From Ravibacter sp964562455 (lineage in GTDB: Bacteria > Bacteroidota > Bacteroidia > Cytophagales > Spirosomataceae), in NCBI GenBank assembly GCA_964562455.1, contig CAZLTN010000002.1, forward strand, positions 1 to 64,000: a DNA stretch of 64,000 bases, written 5' to 3'. Below, one piece after another: positions 46,042 to 54,842 of this stretch. Made by a program: the position numbers and the translations under genes. A model generated the notes under the pieces. The model ran no database searches, was not told the origin of the DNA, and saw nothing but the letters and a program-made list of their open reading frames with translations. Every line of letters starts with the position of its first letter. The stretch's first letter is position 1.

Positions 46042-47397
46042 TTATTGCCCTATATGGATGACAATCCGCTTATATGAGGTAAGCGCCGGCGTTCCGGTAT
46101 CGGTCACCTCCAGGATAAGATGAATCGTATCCCCCGGAACGGAGCCCGGAATTTTTACGGAACATTTCTTACCCCCGGATGAGGTTTTGACCGGCAGGCA
46201 GGCGCTCCCTCCGCTCAACTCCTCATACAAAAACCATCGGAAAGACAAGCTGTTCCCGTCCGGGTCCGCCGTTCCGGCAGCATCAAACCGGAGCGTCTCA
46301 CCCGGTTTTGCCCGGACTTCGAGAGGAGCGACGCCCGGAAGTCCGTTTACCATCATTTCAGGAAAATGGTTGGCTGCTGCATAAGGGCTTGTGCACCAGT
46401 CGAGGCGTGCCCTGAACGCGTTCTGAAAGGCCGGCCGCCAACGCGAAACGGTGTGTCGCTCATTTAAGGTACCGTCCAGGAAATCGTGCGCATCGATATA
46501 CAGGTTCCCGTTCAGAGGCCGGAACCGGCCTCCCCAACCGCCCCATTCCGGCTTTTCGGGTACATTCAGCCCGTTTGACAGCAGCCCCAGGAAGGAGGGG
46601 CTATCCCCTTCTTTCATTCCTGCCGTCCCATGCCCGTTGAGCGGATAGCAATCGCTCAGCGGGCCGTGACCATGTACATGCGTCTCCACCCATTCGCGGT
46701 CCTGCATGCTTACATCCCCGGTCATGTACATACCGCGGAAAATAGCGACCTCCCGGATCCCGAAATTCCCGGGGAAAATAAACCCGTCAGCTATGTACCG
46801 GATATCCCTGAAATTCCCGATAATCCAGTCGCGATGCCTGTCCTGGTCGCCTATGGCATGGACCTGGATCTTTTTGCAGAATGCCGCCAGCTCTTCCTTT
46901 GTCTTCTCTTTCTGAGCTTTCCAGAGCGCCTGGGCCAGTTCCCGCTGCCCACCCCATATAATGACGTGTACGGTGTGACTGGCTTTGTCGATGGTTTCAA
47001 AAATAAAACCGGAAGCTTCGGTATCGAAGCCCTCCCCGAAGCGAACAGGATCGCCCTGACCGTCCCTGATCACCGACTCCAGGTACTCCGGCTTGGGATA
47101 CCCTTTTGAATGGAGCAGGAGATTGGGATAAATTTTCCCGTAAGCCTTAACCTGGTTACGGATAAGCCCGGGTTTGGTATCGTGCCCGTGCCCCAGCCGG
47201 CTGGTAGCGCAGAGCGCTTTCAGGTCGAGCTGATCGGAATGGAGCAGCAGCCGGACCAGGCTCTGCTCGTCGTCGCTGTCCCCGCCGATATCTGTCAGCA
47301 GGACAACGGCAGGTTTTTCCTGCGCCGCGGCCACAACAGGTAAAATCCCGGCTAAAATCAAAAGCAAATACGTTCTCATGGACGACTGTCTTCTCAT
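46042..47397 (-). CDS. DUF1593 / Sde182-type nucleoside-hydrolase-fold protein
   Basis: Secreted protein of 451 residues with a signal peptide (YLLLILAGILPVVAAAQ); Met7 (47379) is a possible start. The first domain has the nucleoside-hydrolase-like Asp cluster LLTDIGGDSDDEQSLVRLLL (Asp36, 40, 42, 43) and VIWGGQRELAQALW; the C-terminal part (about 355-450; FDAAGTADPDGNSLSFRWFL) is a PKD/cadherin-like sandwich. This matches the Pfam DUF1593 family, whose founder Sde182 is described as cellulose-binding. Whether it hydrolyses a glycosidic bond or only binds is not known. It starts 3 bp after the DUF3823 gene. Confidence 0.85.
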   Translation of the reverse strand: MRRQSSMRTYLLLILAGILPVVAAAQEKPAVVLLTDIGGDSDDEQSLVRLLLHSDQLDLKALCATSRLGHGHDTKPGLIRNQVKAYGKIYPNLLLHSKGYPKPEYLESVIRDGQGDPVRFGEGFDTEASGFIFETIDKASHTVHVIIWGGQRELAQALWKAQKEKTKEELAAFCKKIQVHAIGDQDRHRDWIIGNFRDIRYIADGFIFPGNFGIREVAIFRGMYMTGDVSMQDREWVETHVHGHGPLSDCYPLNGHGTAGMKEGDSPSFLGLLSNGLNVPEKPEWGGWGGRFRPLNGNLYIDAHDFLDGTLNERHTVSRWRPAFQNAFRARLDWCTSPYAAANHFPEMMVNGLPGVAPLEVRAKPGETLRFDAAGTADPDGNSLSFRWFLYEELSGGSACLPVKTSSGGKKCSVKIPGSVPGDTIHLILEVTDTGTPALTSYKRIVIHIGQ

Positions 47398-47400
47398 TCG

Positions 47401-48081
47401 TTAATTGGTGGTCACGACGATCTGGTCGCTCAGGTTATAGAGATTGCTGCCGGTCGCCCTTGCTCCGGTACGTATGTAATATTTCGTTTTGGATGCAAGG
47501 CCGGGAACAGTCACCGTACCGGAGTCGTCGTTCAGCGTTATCTTTTTCGTTTCAAAGAAAGGCCCCGACCCGGTATTTGTAGTAGGATACGGGTTCGTGC
47601 TACAGTACAGTTCCCTGGCAGAAACCGTTTTCCCGTCATTTCCGCTGATACGGTAGCTGATCTGGGCACCCGATGCCGTAATATTTCCCGCAACGGGGGT
47701 ATCCAGGGTCAGGAACGGCGTCACCTGTAGATCCTTTTCGATATTTTTTTCAGACACCAGATCGATGTTCAGCGTATCCTGGTTCCAGAAAACAGGCCCT
47801 ACGACCCACATTTTATACCGCTGCGGATAGAATTTCGTATTGCGGAATGACCCGTCGCCATTGATACGGATATCGGTGGTGACCACATCATTCTCTCCTT
47901 TAAGCCTCACGATCAAGCTATTGCTGGTAATATCTCCCGAAATATGGTTACCGTTCCGGTCTTTGAGTATCCCTGAAATCCTGCCGTCAAAGCCGAAATC
48001 CGTAACTGTGTTTTTACACCCGGCAGTCAGGCATAACAACGTACACAAGGTTATATATCTGGTTATTTGTAATGCTTTCAT
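47401..48081 (-). CDS. DUF3823-type SusD-associated surface lipoprotein
   Basis: 226-residue lipoprotein (lipobox CLTAGC then KNTVTDFGFDG). It begins with a regulatory-like beta domain (ISGILKDRNGNHISGD ... GSFRNTKFYPQRYKMWVVGP) and ends in a second, fibronectin-like domain (ITASGAQISYRIS ... ASKTKYYIRTGARAT). The order and position after susD match the DUF3823 family of glycan-binding accessory lipoproteins. It lies 12 bp after susD. Probably a surface glycan-binding partner of SusCD. Confidence 0.8.
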   Translation of the reverse strand: MKALQITRYITLCTLLCLTAGCKNTVTDFGFDGRISGILKDRNGNHISGDITSNSLIVRLKGENDVVTTDIRINGDGSFRNTKFYPQRYKMWVVGPVFWNQDTLNIDLVSEKNIEKDLQVTPFLTLDTPVAGNITASGAQISYRISGNDGKTVSARELYCSTNPYPTTNTGSGPFFETKKITLNDDSGTVTVPGLASKTKYYIRTGARATGSNLYNLSDQIVVTTN

Positions 48082-48093
48082 TCGTCAAAGAGT

Positions 48094-49842
48094 TTAATAC
48101 AAAGGGTTTTCAACGAGATCTGGATTATTGTCTATCCGGGCTGTGGTAATCGGGTTGTAGTAATGCTCCTGCCTGAAAACGCGGGTGAAAGATTCGCAGT
48201 CGAAAGGCATGAAGTAATACTTCCTGGTAGGATAGTGCAGGATGATCTGCAGCCCCTGGAACCGGCGGTTCAGCACCTGGTGCGCTATACGCCATCTCCT
48301 CAGGTCCCAATAGCGGTGCCCCCCCTCGAACGCCAGCTCCGATCTTCTCTCCGTGCGTATCTTTTCCAGGCTGATGTTCGTTTCGTTTGTCAGGCTGATG
48401 CCGGCGCGTTCCCTGGTCTTGTTGAGCGCCTCTGCCGCCGCCGCCTTGTTTCCAAGCTCAAATTCCGCCTCCGCTTTTGTAAGATACATTTCGGCCAGGC
48501 GAAAGGTGATCCAATTGGTCTTGCTTTGTCCTTCTGGAATTTTCGTCGCACCGTCGTCGATGTATTTTTTAATCAGGAAGCCGGAATTCGTGCTCAGGTC
48601 ATCTTTACCGATGTTCCGTGAATCGGCCCCGACGGTAGGCATCTGTTCATAAGATGTGTTTGGATTGCGTATAATCTGCCCCGGAGACGGCGAAGAACCG
48701 GGGTCCAGGCCTTCGTACGTCTGGGTAGTTCCCCCTGCCCAGGAGTCGCCCTGGAAAAACACGATGGCGAACAGGCGGGGATCTTTTTTGGTAAACGGCC
48801 CCCGTCCGTTATCGTAAAGCGTGTAAGGCGGGCCGAAATCGGGGCGATCTGCGCTGCCGTCGATATTCTCGAAACCCATCACGAAATCCAGCGTAGGATT
48901 CCCGGTCCCTCCCCTCAGGGCAGCCCATTGGGGCGGGGTATGCCATCCATCCCAGGAATGGGCAATATTGACCCCGTCGTAAGGCTTTTCAAAGATGACT
49001 TCCGGGTTGTTTTCATCCAGGAAAAGCTTCCTGTAGTTCTCCGATTTATTGTCCGGGATCTTATTGTAAAGCGTGTAAACCCCCGATTCGATGATTTCCT
49101 TAGCTGCCTGGGAAGCCTTCCCGTAGAAGGCCGCAGCCTGGTCGGACGGAATCCCCGTAAGGCCGTCCTGCGCCCTTTCCCCGTACTTCGCGATGGAAGC
49201 CGACCAAAGGGAAGCCCGCGCTTTCAGCGCCAGGGCAGTCCATTTGTTCACCCGTCCCTTAGGCAGCGGATTTGCAGAAAGAAGGGCTATGGCTGCGTCA
49301 AGCTCCGTACCGATGAACTGTGCTACCGCCTCTTCCCCCGACCTGGCGGTATATTTCCTGTCGATCTCGCTGAAGGGATCGAGGACAATATCCACCAGGG
49401 GAACGCCGCCGTAACGCATTTGCATCTCGAAGTACAGGTAAGCCCGGATAAACCGCACTTCTCCTTCCAGCTGACGCCTCACCTCGTCAGTCAGGGGAGT
49501 GCTTCCGATTCTCTCCAGGAACACGTTACAATCCCTGATATAAGCGTAGTCCCAAAAAGGGTTCAGCTCCGAGCTCCTGCTTACGGAGCCGTTGGTACCA
49601 TTAATATTATTCCCGGTGGAGGTGGTTCCTTCATCGGTGATATTGTACCAGTTGGAAATCTCGAAAGCGTTGAAAGGGAATCGGCTGTACAGGTTGGTGA
49701 CATAGGCCCGAATCATATTTTCGTCCTGCCAGACATTGTTTTCCGAGATTTTGTCGAGCGGCTGCCGGTCGAGGACCTCCGTACAGGATGGAACCAGCAT
49801 CGTACCGGTAGCCAGCAATATATAGGTAATGATCTTTTTCAT
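48094..49842 (-). CDS. SusD/RagB-family glycan-binding lipoprotein (locus E)
   Basis: Outer-membrane lipoprotein, 582 residues, signal with lipobox MLVPSC (then TEVLDRQPLD). SusD features: YVTNLYSRFPF, LEGEVRFIRAYLYFEMQMRY, FRLAEMYLTKAEAEFELG and RTERRSELAFEGGHRYWDLR, ending RIDNNPDLVENPLY. It follows susC by 24 bp and pairs with it. Confidence 0.95.
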   Translation of the reverse strand: MKKIITYILLATGTMLVPSCTEVLDRQPLDKISENNVWQDENMIRAYVTNLYSRFPFNAFEISNWYNITDEGTTSTGNNINGTNGSVSRSSELNPFWDYAYIRDCNVFLERIGSTPLTDEVRRQLEGEVRFIRAYLYFEMQMRYGGVPLVDIVLDPFSEIDRKYTARSGEEAVAQFIGTELDAAIALLSANPLPKGRVNKWTALALKARASLWSASIAKYGERAQDGLTGIPSDQAAAFYGKASQAAKEIIESGVYTLYNKIPDNKSENYRKLFLDENNPEVIFEKPYDGVNIAHSWDGWHTPPQWAALRGGTGNPTLDFVMGFENIDGSADRPDFGPPYTLYDNGRGPFTKKDPRLFAIVFFQGDSWAGGTTQTYEGLDPGSSPSPGQIIRNPNTSYEQMPTVGADSRNIGKDDLSTNSGFLIKKYIDDGATKIPEGQSKTNWITFRLAEMYLTKAEAEFELGNKAAAAEALNKTRERAGISLTNETNISLEKIRTERRSELAFEGGHRYWDLRRWRIAHQVLNRRFQGLQIILHYPTRKYYFMPFDCESFTRVFRQEHYYNPITTARIDNNPDLVENPLY

Positions 49843-49866
49843 CTTAATGCTGTTTGAAGGTATAGG

Positions 49867-52800
49867 TCAGAACTGAAGTAACAGGCCCGCATTGTAGCTC
49901 CCCACCGGCGGATAATAGTCGCCGAATGTCCTGGCCGGGCTCGTATCTGCCTCCGGATCAAGAAAATCCAGTTTGGAAAAAGTAAGCAGGTTCGACCCTG
50001 AAACGTAAATCCTGCACCGCTGGAGCGCCAACTTTTTGACAAGCGCTGCCGGGAGGCTATAGCCAAGTTCCAGCGTTTTCAAGCGGAGGTACGAACCGCT
50101 GATAAGCCAGAAATCACTGAACGCAAAGCTGTTATGGCTCCGGTTGTAGTTGTCGGTACGGTAACGCGGCCAACGGGCACTGGTATTGGCCGGCAGCCAC
50201 TGGTTCTCCTCGCTCGTCACGGGGATGTAAGAGTCCTTCAGCATGGCCGTAGTAGGGGTATTCCCCGCATACAGCGGCAGGGTAAGGTCGGGAGAGTTTC
50301 TCAGGTTGAAGTCAAACAATCCCGCGCCCTGCCACAGCATGCCCAGGTCGATCCCCTTCCAGTTGACGGAAAGATTGAGGCCATAAGTCAGCTTGGGAAA
50401 AGTCCCGCGGCCGATAATCACATTGTCTTCGTTGGTAACCCTGCCGTCGCCATTGTAGTCGATCAGCTTCACATCGCCGGGAAGTATGGTGGCGTTATTC
50501 CTCCCGTCCTGGTCAGCCCACTCTTCTATCTCTTCCTTGGTCTGGAAAAGGCCGTCCGACATCTTGCCCCAGACAATGTCGGTCCACTGCCCGATACGGT
50601 TTCCGGTACGCCGGGCTTCCTGGCTGGCAAACTCGTTCTGGTCGATCAGCAGCGCTTTTTCCCGGTTCCAGGAAACGTTTCCGCCAATGCTGTAATTCAC
50701 ACCCCCCGCCTGGTTGCGGTGGTTAAGGCTCAGTTCCCAGCCACGGTTATCGTATTCCGCATAATTGACCTGCGGCATATTGGCCCCGATCACATTGGGG
50801 ATCGACTGTATACGGGCTCCCAGTACATCGGTCCTGCGGCGGTAAAAATAATCGAGCGACCCCTCCAGCCTGTTTTGCCAGAGGCCGAAATCAAGGCCTA
50901 TATTGGAGGTTGTCATTTTCTCCCAGGTGATCGTCGTATTGGCCAGCGCGTCGGCACGGATCCCCTTTTCGATCGTATTCGTTATCCCGTCGAAAATATG
51001 GGTGGAAGTGATGGAATACGTCTGCAGGTACTGGAAATTCCCGATGTTGTCGTACCCCAGCTTTCCGTAAGAAGCCCTTAATTTGAGGTTATTGAGATAA
51101 GGCAGGCTATTTTTCATAAAGTCTTCTTCCGAAATCCGCCAGCCTACAGACGCCGATGGGAAGAAGCCCCACCGGGTTGCCTTCGGAAACCGGGGCGACG
51201 CGTCGAGGCGTGAGTTGAATTCGAGCAGGTATTTCCCCTGGTAATCGTAGTTGATGCGGGCTACCCACCCCTTTCGTCCGCCTTCAAAAGCCCTTCCGTT
51301 GTTGTCTTTGTCCAGGTCGGGGCCTGCGAACAGGTAATCCACGTCAAAGTCGTACCGCCGTCTTGATGCCTCAATCCAGTCTTCATTATTGGAGAGCACC
51401 TCATGAACGAGCAATGCATCCACGTAATGCCGGCCGAACGTCTTGTTCCAGGTCAGGAAATACTGTTGGTCGAAGTTATTGATGACCGACCGCTTTTCAT
51501 ACAGCAGGGAGGGGTCGAAAATATAGCGCACCAAAGTATATTTGTCCGTGTCGGGATCGTAGTTGTAGGTAGGCGTTTTCTTCTGCTTTTCCTTGTACTG
51601 ATCGGTCAGCCGGTAGAAGCGGAAATTGGCGCGCGCCTGGATTCCGAAAGGCAGCTCATAGGAAAAGTTGACCTTTGCGTCGCCTGTAAGCTTGTTCCAT
51701 TTTTTATAGCCTACGTTATCGATTTCCGTATAGATATTCGGCGCATCGTCGGCTCCTCCGACGGCAGGCAATTTGGTAGGATCGGGATAGCGTGCGGGAA
51801 AGAAAGGTCGCGCCCTGTATATCCGTGTCATGATACCGGCAAGCGTCCCGCGTTCCATCTGGAAGATCGATCCGAGGTAATCCTGGTAGATCAGCGACAG
51901 GTTCACATTCATCTGGAGCTTCTTCGTAACTGATACATCGATGCTGGAACGCAGGTTATAGCGATCGCTCTTCGTATCCCTGGAGCGCTCCATTCCGCGC
52001 TGCGACTGGTATCCTCCTGAAACAAAATATTTCACTCCTTCCGTGCCGCCGCGCACATTGATGTTATGTTGCAACAGGGGGGCGAATTTCCGGAGCGTTT
52101 CGTTCCACCAGTTGGTATTGGCATACCGGATCGGATCGGAGCCGTCGGTCAGTTTCTGTATCTGCTCGTTGGTCCAGATAGGGGCCAGTCCTTCGTTGTA
52201 GCGGGCCATATTCTCCATCCTGGCGTAGTCGGCGGATGATATGAACTCCGGGATAACGGCAAAAAACTGGGCACCATGATTGGCATTGTAAGTAATCTGG
52301 GGAGCGGAAGTGCTTCCCTTTTTGGTTGTGACGAGAATGACGCCGTTTCCGGCCCGGGCGCCGTAGACGGCTGCAGAAGCGGCATCCTTCAGGATACTGA
52401 AGTTTTCGATTTCATTCGGGTCGATCTGGTTAAAATCATTCTCGGAGGCCGGCAGACCGTCAATAATGATCAACGGTGTCCCGAAACCGCGTATATTAAA
52501 GGTTGTCTTGTTCTGACCAGGCTGCCCGTTGCCGTTCTTGATAAACACTCCGGCCGCCCTTCCCATCATCGACTGTGCCAGCGACGGCATCGGAACGGCT
52601 GTTAGTTCGGCGGCATTGATAGTGGCGACACTCCCGGTAAGATTTACTTTCTTCTGCGTGCCATACCCCACCACAACCACTTCTTCCAGGGCTTTCTGAT
52701 CGACTTCCAGCGATACTTCGAGTACTTTCCGGTTTCCAACGGCAACCTCCTTTGAAAGGTAGCCGACGAATGAAAAAATCAGGACTGCATCCGGAGAGGA

Positions 52801-53355
52801 TACGGCAAGCTCAAACGTACCGTCGGCCTGCGTCACCGTTCCTTCCCTGGTCCCTTTTATCAGGATATTGACACCAGGCAGCGCTTCGCCCCGCTCGTCA
52901 GTCACCCTGCCTTTTACCGGCAGATCCGTTTCCGGTTGCTCCATACCATCCTTCCCGGGATCCATTTTCCCGGCATTTCCGGGATCGGCATCGCTTGCAG
53001 ACCCGATCACAATCTGTTTCCCCGAAATCTGGTAGCGCATTTGCAGGGGATTGAAAATACGATCCAATGCCTGGCTTAACGGCATATTCCGAACGTTCAG
53101 ATAGACGCTCCTTTTAGTATCGACCAGATGCGAACTATATACAAAGCGTACGCCCGACTGCTTTTCAATGCTCTTCAGTACGCTTTTGAGATGCTGCCCG
53201 TCGCTTTCTATCGTGATCTCCCTGTTGAGCAGATCCTGCCCGTTCGTCGTGATCGCGGAAGCCATCCCCGTAAAGAACACCACCATTACGAACTGGTATA
53301 AGGTCAATTTCATACTCACCCAAACTAGCTTTTGGAACCTAAGGTTTTCTTTCAT
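49867..53355 (-). CDS. SusC/RagA-type TonB-dependent receptor with STN domain (locus E)
   Basis: Outer-membrane TonB-dependent transporter of 1162 residues. A 14-residue extension precedes Met15 and the signal (MKLTLYQFVMVVFFTGMASA), exactly the same spacing as the locus A receptor. STN: LKSVLKSIEKQSGVRFVYSS; regulatory-like domain: VKGRVTDERGEALPGVNILI; plug: LEEVVVVGYGTQKKVNLTGS; the barrel ends NAGLLLQF. Given the downstream DUF3823, DUF1593 and hydrolase genes, it probably imports oligosaccharides from a beta-glycan-like polymer; the exact ligand is not evident. Confidence 0.95.
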   Translation of the reverse strand: MKENLRFQKLVWVSMKLTLYQFVMVVFFTGMASAITTNGQDLLNREITIESDGQHLKSVLKSIEKQSGVRFVYSSHLVDTKRSVYLNVRNMPLSQALDRIFNPLQMRYQISGKQIVIGSASDADPGNAGKMDPGKDGMEQPETDLPVKGRVTDERGEALPGVNILIKGTREGTVTQADGTFELAVSSPDAVLIFSFVGYLSKEVAVGNRKVLEVSLEVDQKALEEVVVVGYGTQKKVNLTGSVATINAAELTAVPMPSLAQSMMGRAAGVFIKNGNGQPGQNKTTFNIRGFGTPLIIIDGLPASENDFNQIDPNEIENFSILKDAASAAVYGARAGNGVILVTTKKGSTSAPQITYNANHGAQFFAVIPEFISSADYARMENMARYNEGLAPIWTNEQIQKLTDGSDPIRYANTNWWNETLRKFAPLLQHNINVRGGTEGVKYFVSGGYQSQRGMERSRDTKSDRYNLRSSIDVSVTKKLQMNVNLSLIYQDYLGSIFQMERGTLAGIMTRIYRARPFFPARYPDPTKLPAVGGADDAPNIYTEIDNVGYKKWNKLTGDAKVNFSYELPFGIQARANFRFYRLTDQYKEKQKKTPTYNYDPDTDKYTLVRYIFDPSLLYEKRSVINNFDQQYFLTWNKTFGRHYVDALLVHEVLSNNEDWIEASRRRYDFDVDYLFAGPDLDKDNNGRAFEGGRKGWVARINYDYQGKYLLEFNSRLDASPRFPKATRWGFFPSASVGWRISEEDFMKNSLPYLNNLKLRASYGKLGYDNIGNFQYLQTYSITSTHIFDGITNTIEKGIRADALANTTITWEKMTTSNIGLDFGLWQNRLEGSLDYFYRRRTDVLGARIQSIPNVIGANMPQVNYAEYDNRGWELSLNHRNQAGGVNYSIGGNVSWNREKALLIDQNEFASQEARRTGNRIGQWTDIVWGKMSDGLFQTKEEIEEWADQDGRNNATILPGDVKLIDYNGDGRVTNEDNVIIGRGTFPKLTYGLNLSVNWKGIDLGMLWQGAGLFDFNLRNSPDLTLPLYAGNTPTTAMLKDSYIPVTSEENQWLPANTSARWPRYRTDNYNRSHNSFAFSDFWLISGSYLRLKTLELGYSLPAALVKKLALQRCRIYVSGSNLLTFSKLDFLDPEADTSPARTFGDYYPPVGSYNAGLLLQF

Positions 53356-53394
53356 ACATTTAGAATGTTAAAATCCAGTAAATTTTGATAATAT

Positions 53395-53484
53395 TCTCCC
53401 TTTCATCTTCCAGGATCTGAGGGAGATGGCAAGCCGTAGAAGCACCACCTTCTACGGTTTTTTTTTTGATAGTTTTTATTTCAT
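53395..53484 (-). promoter_or_regulatory. fecR-susC leader element, copy 5: mini-ORF and two stems
   Basis: Minus strand: mini-ORF ATG AAA TAA (53484-53476), a long A tract, hairpin CCGTAGAAG/CTTCTACGG (53457-53449/53442-53434) with loop GTGGTG, then a second stem TCTCCCT/AGGGAGA (53426-53420/53401-53395). The start CTATGAAATAAAAACTATC is almost the same as copy 1 (CTATGCCTTAAAAACCTCT), fitting the close kinship of the two FecR and SusC pairs. Confidence 0.6.
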
Positions 53485-53557
53485 AGCCAGCAGGTTTAGG
53501 AATTAAAAGTGATCCGCAATATGACTACATACATCCTTCCGTTACGTGCGGGGTCCC

Positions 53558-54643
53558 CTACAGGCACCCCTTCCCCGTAACCATGATTTCGCCGTTTATA
53601 ATTTCATACCTGGCCCCGATCGCAATGCAGATCAGCCGGAGCTTTTCGTGCAAAGGCTCATCGCCGAACGAAGCCGTAACCGGGCAATTGCCTATTACCT
53701 TCTTATCGTATACGATCTCAACGTGATAGGCTTTTTCAAGATCTTCGAACAACCTGTCTATCGGCGTTTCGTCGTATTCAAAGGTAATCTCCATAATAGG
53801 AGGCAGTAGTTGCGACTCCCGCTCAATCCTGGGATAGAACCGCAGTGCTTCCGCCTTTTTATCGTAAACCCCCTCCTGGTTTGCTTCCAGGACGATATCT
53901 GCCGGCCCTTCTCCGGCACCGGATTTCCTAAGGTCGTAGACAGAGACTTTACCCGTTTTGACCAATACCCTTGTATCACTCTGATCCGGGAAAGCCCGCA
54001 CATGAAAGCTGGTGCCGAGGACCTTTGTGACAATCTCCCGAGCATGTACGAGAAACGGCACTTCCGGATTTTTAACCACCTCGAAAAACGCCTCACCTGT
54101 AAGATATACGTCCCGGGTTTTCTCCCCGTAGGCAACCGGCAAACTGATCATGCTTCCTTCTCCTAAAATCACCGAACTGCCGTCTGGAAGCTCTATCCAT
54201 CTCGGGGCGTTTTCGTTGTTCCGGAAAATAGTGGATGCTTTTTCGGTCAGGAACGGCGTGTTATCAGGCGAGGAGCTGACATTTGATTTTTGAGAATTCC
54301 AGTACCAGCCTGCCAGCAGCAAAAGCAGAACGGAGGCAGCGGCTACATAATAGCGCCGGAAAAGGACCGGGCCTGAGAATGTACTTTGCTCACGGTCGGA
54401 GATCCTGTTGAAAACATTTCTTTTCATTTCGGCCGTTTCCAAAGGCGTCAGCGGAGCGCCGGGAAGCTGCGACGATACCAGGATCAGTTGCCGGGCGGCT
54501 TCCACATCTGCACGTTTGAACGGATAGGTCTCAAGCCAGCTTTGCCAAAACTTTTCCGTTTCCAGGTCGGCCTCCCTCACCCACCGTATAAACAGGTCGT
54601 CCTGGGCAAACTCTTCCGGCGTGTAATACAAATAGTTCTCCAT
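53558..54643 (-). CDS. FecR-family anti-sigma factor (locus E)
   Basis: Inner-membrane anti-sigma factor of 361 residues. N-terminal region (YTPEEFAQDDLFIRWVREAD), membrane segment near residues 98-116 (YYVAAASVLLLLLAGWYW), periplasmic FecR domain (WIELPDGSSVILGEGSMISL, VYLTGEAFFEVVKNPEVPFL) and DUF4974 (FEYDETPIDRLFEDLEKAYH, GDEPLHEKLRLICIAIGARY). It shares the subgroup pattern of the orphan FecR at 376. A 199-bp gap separates it from the upstream sigma gene. Confidence 0.95.
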   Translation of the reverse strand: MENYLYYTPEEFAQDDLFIRWVREADLETEKFWQSWLETYPFKRADVEAARQLILVSSQLPGAPLTPLETAEMKRNVFNRISDREQSTFSGPVLFRRYYVAAASVLLLLLAGWYWNSQKSNVSSSPDNTPFLTEKASTIFRNNENAPRWIELPDGSSVILGEGSMISLPVAYGEKTRDVYLTGEAFFEVVKNPEVPFLVHAREIVTKVLGTSFHVRAFPDQSDTRVLVKTGKVSVYDLRKSGAGEGPADIVLEANQEGVYDKKAEALRFYPRIERESQLLPPIMEITFEYDETPIDRLFEDLEKAYHVEIVYDKKVIGNCPVTASFGDEPLHEKLRLICIAIGARYEIINGEIMVTGKGCL

Positions 54644-54842
54644 TCGCTTGGTCCAAAGATGAAAATGCTCTTTATAAAACCAGAGGGGAATAATTGTATT
54701 TTACTACCAAAAAAATAAATATTTTTTTCACCTATACTGATGGAACGGGTAGCCCCTCCGGGGCATGCGATGGCGTCGGATTCCCTTTTGTCAGGAGGAT
54801 CGGATAAAGGCGCACCCCGTATGAGGTGACCCGTTTGTTGCC
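54644..54842 (-). promoter_or_regulatory. Sigma-fecR intergenic region with A/T tract and GC hairpin (locus E)
   Basis: On the minus strand a short hairpin GCCCC-GGA-GGGGC (54764-54752) is followed by GGTGAAAAAAATATTTATTT (about 54732-54713) and CCCCTCTGG before the fecR start. The A/T tract then pyrimidine layout resembles the other sigma-fecR spacers, though the CACCTCC sequence is not kept. Likely promoter region of fecR. Confidence 0.35.

Noticed and set aside
48928..49857. Long plus-strand open frames (309 codons here; also 50134-51081)
   Set aside because: They lie antisense to well-supported susD and susC genes, lack any recognisable domain, and are explained by codon bias of the real genes.
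53434..53468. Hairpin followed by a T run, looking like a plus-strand terminator
   Set aside because: No plus-strand gene ends there. On the minus strand the same bases are an A tract followed by the fecR-susC leader hairpin, in line with four other copies.
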